Assembly: GCF_009467795.1 (NCBI RefSeq) | Contig: NZ_WIAX01000008.1 | Location: 1-64,000 of the forward strand | Length of the DNA stretch: 64,000 nucleotides | Direction: 5' to 3' | Source of the DNA: Nesterenkonia halophila | Lineage (GTDB): Bacteria > Actinomycetota > Actinomycetes > Actinomycetales > Micrococcaceae | Shown here: piece by piece, positions 8,760 through 17,086 of the stretch | Position numbering within the stretch: position 1 is the stretch's first letter | How the letters are laid out: each line of letters opens with the position of its first letter | Notes under the pieces: generated by a model | The model's database searches: none | What the model was told of the DNA's origin: nothing | What the model saw: the letters and a program-made list of their open reading frames with translations, nothing else | Made by a program: the position numbers and the translations under genes

Positions 8760-10019
8760 TCAGTCCTCCTGTCCACGGGCGAGCTCGTCGGCGAGCTGGG
8801 CGCGCTGCTCGCGCAGCTGGGCGGTGGGCGCCGCGTAGACGTGGTCGAAGATCTCCAGCGGGTCGATCGGCGGATCGGCGGTCATCGCCGTGCGCAGCGA
8901 GGCGGCGACCTCCTCGGCCCGATCGCTGATGCGGGACGCGGCGTCGTCGTCGAGCACTCCCCGGGAGCTCAGGAACGTCTGCACCCGGGTCAGCGGGTCG
9001 TGGCGGCGCCAGAGCTCGACCTCGTGCGCATCGCGGTAGCGGGTGTCGTCGTCGGCGTTGGTGTGGGCCTGCATGCGGTAGGTCGTCGCCTCCAGCAGCA
9101 GCGGCATCGAGCGCTCGCGCGCCAGCGAGACCGCCCGGCGCAGCGTGGCCAGCACCGCGACCATGTCGTTGCCGTCGACCTGCTCGCCGGCCATGCCGTA
9201 GCCGATAGCCTTATGCGCCAGCGAGGGCGCCGCGGACTGGTGGGAGAGCGGCACCGAGATGGCGTAGCCGTTGTTCTGCACGAAGAAGACCACCGGCACC
9301 TCGAAGACGGCGGCGAAGTTCAGCGCCTCGTGGAAGTCGCCCTCGCTGGTCGCGCCGTCGCCGCACATCGCCAGCACCACGGTGTCCTCGCCGCGCAGCT
9401 TCGCCGCGTGGGCGACTCCGACGGCGTGCAGCAGCTGGGTGGTCAGCGGCGTCGACGGCGCCGAGACCCGATGGGCGATCGGGTCGAAGCCGCAGTGCCA
9501 GTCGCCGCGGAAGGAGACCATGACCTCCACCGGGTCCACGCCGCGGGTCATGATCGCCACCGAGTCGCGGTAGGTGGGGAACATCCAGTCGTCGGCGCCC
9601 AGCGCCAGCGCCGCGCCGACCTGACAGGCCTCCTGGCCGTGCGAGGAAGGGTAGACCGCCAGTCGGCCCTGGCGGACCAGGGCATAGTTCTGGTCGTTGA
9701 TGCGGCGGCCGACCACCAGGGCCTCGTAGGCGGCGAGCAGCGCCTCGTCCTCCGGGACCGGGTACTCGTGCCCGGCGCTGGTGCCCTGCTCCTCCTCGGG
9801 GATCAGCGAGCCGTCGGGGGAGAGCATGCGGATCTGCTGGGCGGCGGGGAGCATGTACTGCTCGGGGGTGATGCCGAAGCTGCGGCTCGTCTGCTCGATG
9901 CGGGCGGCCTGCTCGGCCTTCTCGTGGGCGAGCGGCTCGTGCGGCTCGTCCGACTGGCGCGGCTCCTCGGGCACGACGGCGGGCCGGCGTCCGTCGTCGG
10001 CGGTGATCTCCTCGTCCAT
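8760..10019 (-). CDS. bkdA: 2-oxoacid dehydrogenase E1 alpha subunit
   Basis: 419 residues. Thiamine-diphosphate binding is shown by GDGATSEGDFHEALNFAA followed by VVFFVQNN, and the region QGRLAVYPSSHGQEACQVG is typical of the branched-chain/pyruvate E1alpha family. The start is the ATG preceded by GAGGAGG at 8 nt; this drops a 76-residue upstream extension that has no family likeness. The charged first 50 residues are poorly conserved. First gene of the E1alpha-E1beta-E2 operon, reading away from an Lrp/AsnC regulator 218 bp away, the usual layout for leucine/isoleucine/valine oxoacid dehydrogenase operons. Confidence 0.9.
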   Translation of the reverse strand: MDEEITADDGRRPAVVPEEPRQSDEPHEPLAHEKAEQAARIEQTSRSFGITPEQYMLPAAQQIRMLSPDGSLIPEEEQGTSAGHEYPVPEDEALLAAYEALVVGRRINDQNYALVRQGRLAVYPSSHGQEACQVGAALALGADDWMFPTYRDSVAIMTRGVDPVEVMVSFRGDWHCGFDPIAHRVSAPSTPLTTQLLHAVGVAHAAKLRGEDTVVLAMCGDGATSEGDFHEALNFAAVFEVPVVFFVQNNGYAISVPLSHQSAAPSLAHKAIGYGMAGEQVDGNDMVAVLATLRRAVSLARERSMPLLLEATTYRMQAHTNADDDTRYRDAHEVELWRRHDPLTRVQTFLSSRGVLDDDAASRISDRAEEVAASLRTAMTADPPIDPLEIFDHVYAAPTAQLREQRAQLADELARGQED

Positions 10020-10154
10020 GGCCTGCGGCCTCCTCGGGGTCTCTCGGCTCGGGCCGTGCGGCCCGGCGCGCTCGGCGTCGGTGCGGAGCGAGCATCCGGC
10101 CGCGCTTCGAGTGTGACCCACGTCATGCAGGGTCTGCCATGCCTGCCGCGGATC

Positions 10155-10194
10155 GCAGACGATGTCCGATGGAGGAGGGGCTTCGGCAGACGAT
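10155..10194. promoter_or_regulatory. Paired 9-bp direct repeats in the bkd/Lrp divergent region
   Basis: GCAGACGAT occurs at 10155-10163 and again at 10186-10194, 31 bp apart, which is about three helical turns. The pair lies in the 218-bp gap between E1alpha and the Lrp-type regulator. Same-face spacing suits an oligomeric Lrp-type protein, but binding is only inferred. Confidence 0.35.
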
Positions 10195-10237
10195 CTGTTC
10201 GTAATGCCAGGCACTGTCGCTGGTATCGTCCAGAGGT

Positions 10238-10729
10238 ATGGCGACATTGCTGGACGATCACGCGACGAGCGGCCGACCGTTGGATGCCCTGGATCACCGG
10301 ATCCTCGAGAGGCTGAGCCTCGACGCCCGCGCCTCGGTCACGCGCATCGCCGAGGAGCTGCACCTCTCGCGGGCGAACGCCTACGAGCGGATCGCGCGAC
10401 TGCGCCGCTCCGGGGTGCTGCGCGGCTACACCGCGGTCATCGACCCGCGGGCGGCGGGGCTGGCCACTGCCGCCTACGTCTTCCTCACGCTGAAGCAGGA
10501 CGACTGGGGCGTGCTGCGCGAAGCGCTGGCCGACGAGCCGGCAGTGCGGCATCTGGCCCTGGTGGGCGGGCAGTACGACGCCGTGCTGCTGGTGCGCACG
10601 CGCACTGTGGACGAGCTGCGCGCGGTGATCTTCGAGCGAATCCAGTCGCTCTCCTGCGTGCAGTCCTCGCAGACGGCGCTGATCTTCGACGACCACGCCG
10701 AGCATCGGCACGCCGTGCCGGAGGAATGA
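10238..10729 (+). CDS. Lrp/AsnC-family transcriptional regulator (BkdR-like)
   Basis: 163 residues, standard Lrp size. The N-terminal winged helix reads LDALDHRILERLSLDARASVTRIAEELHLSRANAYERIARLRRSGVL with the recognition helix at about residues 40-55. The C-terminal half has the RAM effector-binding fold (AYVFLTLKQDDWGVLREAL, GGQYDAVLLVRTRTVDELR). It is divergent from the 2-oxoacid dehydrogenase operon and probably senses an amino acid or oxoacid to control it. TATCGT (10224-10229) ends 8 nt before the ATG, suggesting a leaderless mRNA. AGAGG is also present but only one base from the ATG. Confidence 0.88.
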   Translation: MATLLDDHATSGRPLDALDHRILERLSLDARASVTRIAEELHLSRANAYERIARLRRSGVLRGYTAVIDPRAAGLATAAYVFLTLKQDDWGVLREALADEPAVRHLALVGGQYDAVLLVRTRTVDELRAVIFERIQSLSCVQSSQTALIFDDHAEHRHAVPEE

Positions 10730-10823
10730 CTGGCGATGAGGGTCCGTGCCGGCTTTCGGCGGGGCCGGTCGTCGGTGTGCGGGCTGTCACAGCAGCGTGA
10801 TCGGCGCTACGATGGATGTGATT

Positions 10824-10841
10824 ACCGACCGTTCGGTCAGT
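10824..10841 (+). promoter_or_regulatory. PaaR-type operator before paaZ
   Basis: ACCGACCGTTCGGTCAGT; the core GACCGTTCGGTC is a 12-bp dyad with only the central TT unpaired. It is the best of the four copies in the window. A TACGAT hexamer (10808-10813) that could be the -10 lies 10 bp upstream, so a bound TetR-type repressor would cover the transcription start. Confidence 0.75.
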
Positions 10842-10863
10842 TGCCCATCGTCGAGAGGACGTC

Positions 10864-12987
10864 ATGACCGCCATCGCCGCCGATCACGAGACGACCATCA
10901 GCCCGACCCGGACGCTGCCCAGCTACCTCGCCGACGCCTGGTGGGCGCCGGAGGATCCGCAGCGGATCAGTACAGTGCGCGACGCGTCCACCGGTGAGCC
11001 GATCTGCCGGGTCTCCGCCGAAGGGCTGGACACTGCGGCCGCCGTCGCGCACGCCCGCGCTGTCGGACAGCGCAGTCTGGGCGAGCTGACCTTCCATGAG
11101 CGGGCGATGCGGCTGAAGCAGATCGCCCAGCACCTGGACGAGCACAAGGAGGAGCTCTACGCGCTCTCCGACCGCACCGGCGCCACGCGGAAAGATCACC
11201 TGATCGACGTCGACGGCGGCATCGGCACGCTGCGGACCTTCTCCTCGAAGGCGCGCAAAGAGCTGCCGAACGCGCAGGTGATCGTCGACGGCGCCGTCGA
11301 GCAGCTCTCCCGCGACGGCTCCTTCCTCGGCGAGCACATCTACACCCGGCTGACCGGCGTCGCCGTGCAGATCAACGCCTTCAACTTCCCGGTCTGGGGC
11401 ATGCTGGAGAAGCTCGCCCCCAGCTTCATCGCCGGAGTGCCGACGATCGTGAAGCCCGCCTCGCAGACCGCCTACGTCACCCAGGCCTGCGTGCGGCTGA
11501 TGATCGACTCCGGGCTGCTGCCCGCCGGGGCGATCCAGCTGATCTCCGGCTCCGCCGGCGACCTGCTCGATCACCTGGACCACCGCGACGTGCTGGCCTT
11601 CACCGGCTCGGCGTCTACGGCGCACCTGCTGCGTTCGCACCCCAGCGTGCAGACCGCGGGACTGCGCTTCACCGCCGAGACCGACTCGCTCAATGCGGCC
11701 ATCCTCGGACCCGACGCCGGCCCCGAGACTCCCGAGTTCGAGGCCTTCATCAAGTCCGTGGTCCTGGAGATGACCGCCAAGGCCGGACAGAAGTGCACTG
11801 CGGTGCGCCGGACCATCGTGCCCGGCGAGCATGTGGACGCCGTCGTCGAGGCGCTGCGCGCGCGGCTGGATTCCCGCGCGGTGCTCGGCGACCCGCGCGA
11901 CGCGGCGACCACTGTCGGCGCGCTCGCCTCGAAGGATCAGCAGACCGAGGTCACCCGGGCGGTCGACGCTCTGGTCGAGGCCGGCGGCACTGTGCGCTGC
12001 GGCGGCGTCGACGGCTACCTGGGCGGCGTCGACGCCGAGGCCGGGGCCTTCTTCCCGCCGACGGTGCTCTCCTTCGCTGACGCCCGGACTCCGCAGGTCC
12101 ACTCGGTGGAGGCCTTCGGCCCGGTGACCTCGGTGCTGGGCTATACCGACGTTGACGATGCGGTGGAGCTCGCCGCCCTGGGCGGCGGCTCGCTGGTCGC
12201 GACCGTCTGCACGCATGACCCGGGGATCGCCGGAGCCTTCGCCCGCGGGATCGGCTCCCACCACGGCCGGGTGCTCTTCCTGGACCGCGACGACGCGAAG
12301 ACCTCCACCGGGCACGGTTCGCCGCTGCCGCATCTGGTCCACGGCGGGCCGGGCCGGGCCGGCGGGGGAGAGGAGCTCGGCGGAGTCCGGGCGGTGAAGC
12401 ACCACATGCAGCGCACTGCGGTGCAGGGGTCGCCGGATCTGCTCACCGGGATCACCGGAGTCTGGCACCGCGGGGCGCGGGCGCAGACCGCGACGCCGGA
12501 GACCGTCGCCGACGGCAGTGCGGTCCACCCCTTCCGCAAATCGCTGGCCGAGCTGCGCCTCGGCGATCAGTTCGCCTCGGAGCTGCGGACGGTGACCCTG
12601 GAGGACATCGACGCCTTCGCCGCCTCCACCGGGGACACCTTCTACGCGCACACCGACGAGGAGGCCGCGACGGCCAACCCGTTCTTCCCGCGGCGGGTGG
12701 CCCACGGCTACCTGCTGGTCTCCTGGGCGGCGGGGCTCTTCGTCGAGCCGGCGCCCGGGCCCGTGCTGGCCAACACCGGGCTGGAGAACCTCTCCTTCGA
12801 GACGCCGGTGACCTACGACGACGCGATCCGGGTGACGCTGACCGCGAAGGAGATCATCCCGCGCGAGGACGAGGACTTCGGCCAGGTCCGCTGGGACACG
12901 GTGCTGCACAACCAGCACGACGAGGTCGTGGCGACCTACGACGTGCTCACCCGCGTGGCCGCGGAGAAGAAGCCCGAGTGGGCGTGA
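10864..12987 (+). CDS. paaZ: PaaZ: oxepin-CoA hydrolase / semialdehyde dehydrogenase
   Basis: 707 residues, a two-domain fusion. The N-terminal aldehyde dehydrogenase domain (to about residue 530) has the general base in FTAETDSLN and the nucleophile C311 in KAGQKCTAVRR. The C-terminal MaoC-like hydratase domain has the catalytic pair D591/H596 in GDTFYAHTDEEAA, then VAHGYLLVSWAAGLF. It opens the oxepin-CoA ring and oxidises the resulting aldehyde to 3-oxo-5,6-dehydrosuberyl-CoA. It stands alone behind a PaaR operator, apart from the convergent epoxidase operon. GAGAGGA precedes the ATG at a normal distance. All catalytic residues expected for both activities are present. Confidence 0.95.
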   Translation: MTAIAADHETTISPTRTLPSYLADAWWAPEDPQRISTVRDASTGEPICRVSAEGLDTAAAVAHARAVGQRSLGELTFHERAMRLKQIAQHLDEHKEELYALSDRTGATRKDHLIDVDGGIGTLRTFSSKARKELPNAQVIVDGAVEQLSRDGSFLGEHIYTRLTGVAVQINAFNFPVWGMLEKLAPSFIAGVPTIVKPASQTAYVTQACVRLMIDSGLLPAGAIQLISGSAGDLLDHLDHRDVLAFTGSASTAHLLRSHPSVQTAGLRFTAETDSLNAAILGPDAGPETPEFEAFIKSVVLEMTAKAGQKCTAVRRTIVPGEHVDAVVEALRARLDSRAVLGDPRDAATTVGALASKDQQTEVTRAVDALVEAGGTVRCGGVDGYLGGVDAEAGAFFPPTVLSFADARTPQVHSVEAFGPVTSVLGYTDVDDAVELAALGGGSLVATVCTHDPGIAGAFARGIGSHHGRVLFLDRDDAKTSTGHGSPLPHLVHGGPGRAGGGEELGGVRAVKHHMQRTAVQGSPDLLTGITGVWHRGARAQTATPETVADGSAVHPFRKSLAELRLGDQFASELRTVTLEDIDAFAASTGDTFYAHTDEEAATANPFFPRRVAHGYLLVSWAAGLFVEPAPGPVLANTGLENLSFETPVTYDDAIRVTLTAKEIIPREDEDFGQVRWDTVLHNQHDEVVATYDVLTRVAAEKKPEWA

Positions 12988-13163
12988 GGCGATGAGCGGC
13001 CGGCTGGTCGATCGCTGAGTCGGTGGGCTGCGCCCCGGTCGATCATCTGGTCGGCCGGGGCGCGGCGTCGGCCGGGGGCGGGCCGCCGGCGGGGACCGCT
13101 TCGCCCCGCCGGTCGGGGTCGGGCCGCTGGCTGAGACCGCTGCGCCCCGTGCTTTTCACCCGT

Positions 13164-13264
13164 CCCCGTCGAGTTGGACGAGGGATCGGAAACATGACGG
13201 GGATGATCGGAATCCCCGTCCAAGTGGACGGGGCGGATCGGCTGCCCCGCCCAACTGGACGGGG
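13164..13264. repeat. Three spaced hairpin repeats between paaZ and paaG
   Basis: Three related 20-bp units lie in the 356-bp gap between the convergent paaZ and paaG genes: CCCCGTCGAGTTGGACGAGG (13164-13183), CCCCGTCCAAGTGGACGGGG (13214-13233) and CCCCGCCCAACTGGACGGGG (13245-13264). Each can fold on itself. The gaps between units are 30 and 11 bp. They may act as bidirectional terminators, or be a small dispersed repeat, since a similar sequence (CCCCGCCCGGTGGACGGG) occurs at 32675-32692. The rest of the gap holds no gene that can be supported. Confidence 0.6.
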
Positions 13265-13343
13265 CGGACCGGATCACGGGCTCGGTGACCGAGCCCGGCT
13301 CGAAGCAGGGAGGGGCTGCGGGCGCTGCCGCGCGGTGGGCCGG

Positions 13344-14114
13344 TCACTCGCCGCGGAAGACCGGCGTGCGCTTCTGTTGGAAGGCGGCGAAGCCCTCGGC
13401 GTAGTCGGCGGTGTCGCAGAGTCGGCCCTGGGCGCGGTTCTCCTGCTGCAGAGACTCCCAGAGCCCGAGGCGCTCGTCGCGGATCCGGGCGACGAGCGCC
13501 TTGGACTCGCGGAAGGCGAGCGTCGGACCCGCCGCCGCACGTGCGGCCCGCGACCGGGTGAACTCCAGCAGCTCCTCGGCCGGCATCGTCCGGGAGAACA
13601 GTCCGCCGGCCACCGCCTCGGCGCCGGACATCAGGTCGCCGGTGTAGATCAGGTCAAGCGTGCGGTGGGCGCCCAGGCGCTCGGTGAACAGCGCATGACC
13701 GCCCGAGTCCAGCGTGGCGCCCAGGGCGGCGAAGGGCGAGCCGATCGTCGCGTCCTCGGCGACATAGACGACGTCGGCCGCGATCGCCAGTCCCAGGCCC
13801 ACGCCCAGGCAGCCGCCGTGGACGGCGGCGAACGTCGGGGCGGGGAAGTCCGCCAGCCGGTGCAGCACCGGGGTGACGTGGTCCTGGAGGAAGGCCAGGG
13901 CGTCGTCGGTGGCCGGGTCGACGGCGGAGATGTCGCGGCCGGCGCTGAAGCCCTTCCCCTCGCCGCGCAGCAGCAGGGCCCGCACCCCGGCCTCCTCGGC
14001 GCGCACCAGGGCGTCGTCGAGCGCGGCCAGCGCCGCGGCATCCAGGGCATTGCGCTTCTTCGGGGCGTCGAGGACGATCTCGCCCAGGTCGTCGTCGAAG
14101 TCGGTGCGGATCAT
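13344..14114 (-). CDS. paaG: Enoyl-CoA hydratase/isomerase, PaaG-like
   Basis: 256 residues, usual crotonase length. The oxyanion-hole blocks are GFSAGRDISAVDP and HGGCLGVGLGLAIAADVV. The acidic residue in ATLDSGGHALF lines up with the aspartate of PaaG (PDAGG) rather than the glutamate of hydratases. This supports ring 1,2-epoxyphenylacetyl-CoA isomerase, the step between the epoxidase and PaaZ. It lies 49 bp after paaE on the same strand and is the last gene of the epoxidase operon. GAGGAG stands before the ATG. PaaF activity cannot be excluded from sequence alone. Confidence 0.82.
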   Translation of the reverse strand: MIRTDFDDDLGEIVLDAPKKRNALDAAALAALDDALVRAEEAGVRALLLRGEGKGFSAGRDISAVDPATDDALAFLQDHVTPVLHRLADFPAPTFAAVHGGCLGVGLGLAIAADVVYVAEDATIGSPFAALGATLDSGGHALFTERLGAHRTLDLIYTGDLMSGAEAVAGGLFSRTMPAEELLEFTRSRAARAAAGPTLAFRESKALVARIRDERLGLWESLQQENRAQGRLCDTADYAEGFAAFQQKRTPVFRGE

Positions 14115-14163
14115 GGAGCTCCTCGGGTCGGCGGTCGGCAGGCGGCAGGCGGCGGTCGGCGTC

Positions 14164-15336
14164 TCAGGTGTCGTAGTCGACGACGAGCTTCTCCCCGGTC
14201 GGTCGGGTCTGGCAGGTGAGCACGTAGCCGGCCTCGAGCTCGTCGGACTCCAGGGCGAAGTTCTCCTCCATGGTGAACTCCCCGGAGACGACTTTGGCGC
14301 GGCATGTCCCGCAGACGCCGCCGGCGCAGGCGAAGGGCACGTCGGAGCGCGAGCGCAGCGCGGCGTTGAGCACCGTCTCTCCGGAGGACTCCGGAGAGGT
14401 GACGCTGCCGGTCAGACCGTCGAGGGTGAACTCGATCGTGCGGCCGTCTCCGTCGTCCTCGGCCGGCTCCACCGTCCGGCCCTGCTGGCCGGCGGGACGA
14501 TCGGGGCGTCCGGTGGTGAACAGCTCGTAGCGGACGGCCCCCTCGGGCACGTCCCGGGCGGCCAGCGCGTCGCGGGTCAGCTGCACGAGCTCGAAGGGTC
14601 CGCAGAGGAACCATTCGTCGGTCTCGGGGACCTGCAGGACCTGGTCCAGCAGGATCTGCAGCTTCTCCTCGTCGAGCCGGCCGGTGAACAGCGGGTTGAT
14701 GCGCTGCTCGCGGCTGAGCACGTGGTGGACGGCGAACCGGGAGGGGAAGCGGTCCTTCAGGTCGCCGAGCTCCTCGGCGAACATCACGTCCGAGGCCGAC
14801 CGGTTGGCATAGACCAGGTCGACGGCGGCCTGCTCCGAGGCGGCCAGCACCGAGCGGACGATCGCCATGATGGGGGTGATCCCGGAGCCGGCGGCGACGG
14901 CGACCAGATGCACGTCGGGCCGCCGGGCGACCGCCTCGGCGGCGAGCTCCTCGGGGTGGTTCATCGAGGTGATCGCGCGGCGCGAGACGAAGGCGCCCGC
15001 CGGATTCATCACGTCCAGCTGATCGCCGGGGGCAAGATGCTCGTTCGCCCAGGTGGAGAAGACGCCGCCGAGGTCCCGCTTGATCGCGATGCGGATCTCG
15101 CCGGGGACCGGCTGCTGGCACAGCGAGTACGACCGGCGGATCTCCTGACCGTCGAGCCGGGTGCGCAGCGCCACGTACTGACCGGGGGCGTAGTCGAAGT
15201 CGTCCTGCAGCTCCTCGGGCACGGCGAAGGCGACCTCCACAGAATCGGCGGTCAGCCGGCGGACCTCGGAGACGGTCAGCGTCGAGAACGTCGCGCGACG
15301 GCGGGCGGCGGTCGGCGCAGCGGGGGTGGTCGGCAT
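14164..15336 (-). CDS. paaE: Phenylacetyl-CoA epoxidase reductase subunit PaaE
   Basis: 390 residues: an FAD-binding ferredoxin-reductase domain (RSYSLCQQPVPGEIRIAIKR), an NAD(P)-binding domain (AVAAGSGITPIMAIVRSVL) and a C-terminal plant-type 2Fe-2S ferredoxin domain with cysteines in CAGGVCGTCRAKVVSG and a later YVLTCQTRPTGEK. It passes electrons from NADPH to the diiron oxygenase PaaA. A Glu/Asp-rich linker (about residues 270-300) joins reductase and ferredoxin parts. The ATG overlaps the paaD stop by one base (TGATG), which fixes the start. A 21-residue upstream extension inside paaD was rejected. Confidence 0.94.
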   Translation of the reverse strand: MPTTPAAPTAARRRATFSTLTVSEVRRLTADSVEVAFAVPEELQDDFDYAPGQYVALRTRLDGQEIRRSYSLCQQPVPGEIRIAIKRDLGGVFSTWANEHLAPGDQLDVMNPAGAFVSRRAITSMNHPEELAAEAVARRPDVHLVAVAAGSGITPIMAIVRSVLAASEQAAVDLVYANRSASDVMFAEELGDLKDRFPSRFAVHHVLSREQRINPLFTGRLDEEKLQILLDQVLQVPETDEWFLCGPFELVQLTRDALAARDVPEGAVRYELFTTGRPDRPAGQQGRTVEPAEDDGDGRTIEFTLDGLTGSVTSPESSGETVLNAALRSRSDVPFACAGGVCGTCRAKVVSGEFTMEENFALESDELEAGYVLTCQTRPTGEKLVVDYDT

Positions 15337-15887
15337 CAGTGCACCTTGAAATGGTCGAAGGGCTCCAGGCAGTCGCGGCACTGGTACAGCGCCTTGCACG
15401 CGGTGGAGCTGAAGCGGGTCGTCTCACGGGTGTTCGTCGAGTCGCAGTGCGGGCACTTCACGCTCAGCCCCACCGTGACCGGGCCGGCGGCGGCCGTCCC
15501 CGTCGGCGGGGCGATGCCGTAGTCGCGCAGGACCTCGCGGCCGCGCTCGGTCATCCAATCGGTGGTCCAGGCGGGGTGCAGCACTGTGTCGACGCGGACC
15601 TGCGTGTGGCCGGCGGCGCGGGCCGCGGCGGCGACGTCGGCGGTGATGGCGTCCATCGCCGGGCAGCCCGAGTAGGTCGGGGTGATGGTCACGACGGCGG
15701 TGCCGTCCTCGGCGACCCGCGCGTCGCGCAGGATGCCCAGATCGGCGATGCTGATCACCGGGATCTCCGGGTCGGTGACCGCCGCGGCCGCGGTCCAGAG
15801 GCCGACGTCGACTCCGGCGGGGGCGTCCTCCGCCGAGGGGAGCCGCGCGGGCACCGAGGTCTCGATCTCTGCAGCGTGGTCGATCAT
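15336..15887 (-). CDS. paaD: PaaD, DUF59-family maturation protein of the epoxidase
   Basis: 183 residues. The N-terminal MIP18/DUF59 domain contains VTDPEIPVISIADLGILRD and TYSGCPAMDAI. The C-terminal zinc-ribbon-like part has KCPHCDST and YQCRDCLEPFDHFK, the PaaD hallmark of two paired cysteine motifs. PaaD is thought to help build or repair the iron centres of the PaaABCE complex. The ATG follows GAGGGGG at a normal distance. It sits 11 bp after paaC and is joined to paaE by a one-base overlap. Confidence 0.93.
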   Translation of the reverse strand: MIDHAAEIETSVPARLPSAEDAPAGVDVGLWTAAAAVTDPEIPVISIADLGILRDARVAEDGTAVVTITPTYSGCPAMDAITADVAAAARAAGHTQVRVDTVLHPAWTTDWMTERGREVLRDYGIAPPTGTAAAGPVTVGLSVKCPHCDSTNTRETTRFSSTACKALYQCRDCLEPFDHFKVH

Positions 15888-15898
15888 GGTCGTCCCCC

Positions 15899-16726
15899 TC
15901 ACCAGGTCGCTCCGGGATGCCGGCGGGCCAGCACCTGCATCTCGGCCAGGATGTGGCCGCGGTGCTCGGAGAACCGGCCGCTGCGGTCGGCGCCGAAGGA
16001 GCCGCCGACTTCGGGGACCCGGAGTCCGGCCTGCTCGATGATCTCGCCGAGGCGGGCCATCGTCGGTTCGCGCAGCGTCGAGGGGGCCACGGCGACGGAG
16101 GCCAGCCGCGGGATCGGGTCGACGTCGATGAAGAGCTCCTCCACCGAGGCCCAGAGCTCGTCCAGCCCGGCCTGCAGGCGGCGGGCTGACTCCTCGGTGC
16201 CCAGTCCCAGGCGCAGGGTCCACTGGATCGCATGATCCTGGTGGTAGGCGACCTCCTTCAGGGCCTTGTCGGCGATCGCGGCCAGCGTCTCATCAGTCGA
16301 GTGGACCAGGCGGCTGTACACCTCGTGCTGGAAGATGCTGACGATCAGCTGCCGGGCGATGGTGCGGCCGAAGTCGCCGTTCTCCTGCTCGACGAGCCGA
16401 CAGGAGCGGAACTCCTCCTCATCCCGGAAGTAGGCCAGGTCGTCCTCGGTCCGGTGCCAGGCGGTGCCGGCATAGGTCAGCAGGAAGCGGGCATGGCCCA
16501 GCAGATCGAGGGCGATGTTGCCCAGGGCGACGTCCTCCTCCAGCTCCGGGGCGCGTGAGATCCAGGCGGAGAGGCGCTGGGCGAGCATCAGGGCGTCGTC
16601 GCCGAGGATCAGCGCATAGCGGGCGGCGTCCTCGTCGGCGACGGCACCGGAGGCCGCCACCTCCTCGGCGGTGATCGCCTCGCCCTGCGACTGTCGGGTC
16701 GCCGAGTCGTGGGATGCGAAGCTCAC
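15899..16726 (-). CDS. paaC: Phenylacetyl-CoA epoxidase structural subunit PaaC
   Basis: 275 residues, ferritin-like helical fold. Recognisable blocks are ALILGDDALMLAQRLSAWI, EDVALGNIALDLLGHARFLL and KEVAYHQDHAIQWTLRLGLG. PaaC is the non-catalytic partner that binds PaaA in the (PaaAC)2 core. It starts four bases inside the end of paaB, so the two are translationally coupled. Confidence 0.94.
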   Translation of the reverse strand: MSFASHDSATRQSQGEAITAEEVAASGAVADEDAARYALILGDDALMLAQRLSAWISRAPELEEDVALGNIALDLLGHARFLLTYAGTAWHRTEDDLAYFRDEEEFRSCRLVEQENGDFGRTIARQLIVSIFQHEVYSRLVHSTDETLAAIADKALKEVAYHQDHAIQWTLRLGLGTEESARRLQAGLDELWASVEELFIDVDPIPRLASVAVAPSTLREPTMARLGEIIEQAGLRVPEVGGSFGADRSGRFSEHRGHILAEMQVLARRHPGATW

Positions 16727-17028
16727 AGGTGCTTCACCCCTTCGGAGGCCGTGTAATACGTCGCGTGGCGGTAGCTCTTGCCCTGCGGGGACTCGAAGAA
16801 GCTGCCCTTGGCGTCGGGGTCGGAGGCGGTGACCGCCTCGGCCGGCACGACCCAGACGGAGGTGCCCTCGTTGCGTCGGGTGTAGAGGTCACGCGCGTTG
16901 CGCACCGCCATGCCGGCGTCAGGGGCGTGCAGCGAGCCGGCGTGCACGTGGGAGAGTCCGCGGGCGGTGCGGATGAACACCTCCCACAGTGGCCAGCCGC
17001 CGGCGTGTGCAGAGTGCTCGGAAGTCAT
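16723..17028 (-). CDS. paaB: Phenylacetyl-CoA epoxidase subunit PaaB
   Basis: 101 residues, the expected size. Diagnostic stretches are WPLWEVFIRTARGLSHVHAGSLHAPD and ALYTRRNEG-like ARDLYTRRNEGTSVWVVPA. PaaB bridges the PaaAC core and the PaaE reductase. It lies 58 bp after paaA and overlaps paaC by four bases. Confidence 0.94.
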   Translation of the reverse strand: MTSEHSAHAGGWPLWEVFIRTARGLSHVHAGSLHAPDAGMAVRNARDLYTRRNEGTSVWVVPAEAVTASDPDAKGSFFESPQGKSYRHATYYTASEGVKHL

Positions 17029-17086
17029 GGGTCTCGCCTTTCGTGGACGGCGGGCCGACGTCGGCCCGGAGGCGGCGGAGGATGGG

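Noticed and set aside
8760-10247. A longer E1alpha with 76 extra N-terminal residues
   Set aside because: The extension crosses the regulatory gap, overlaps the Lrp start region and lacks homology, while the ATG at 10019 has a strong GAGGAGG site.
13164-13264. A possible CRISPR array
   Set aside because: Only three units, unequal gaps of 30 and 11 bp, self-complementary repeats and no cas genes nearby.
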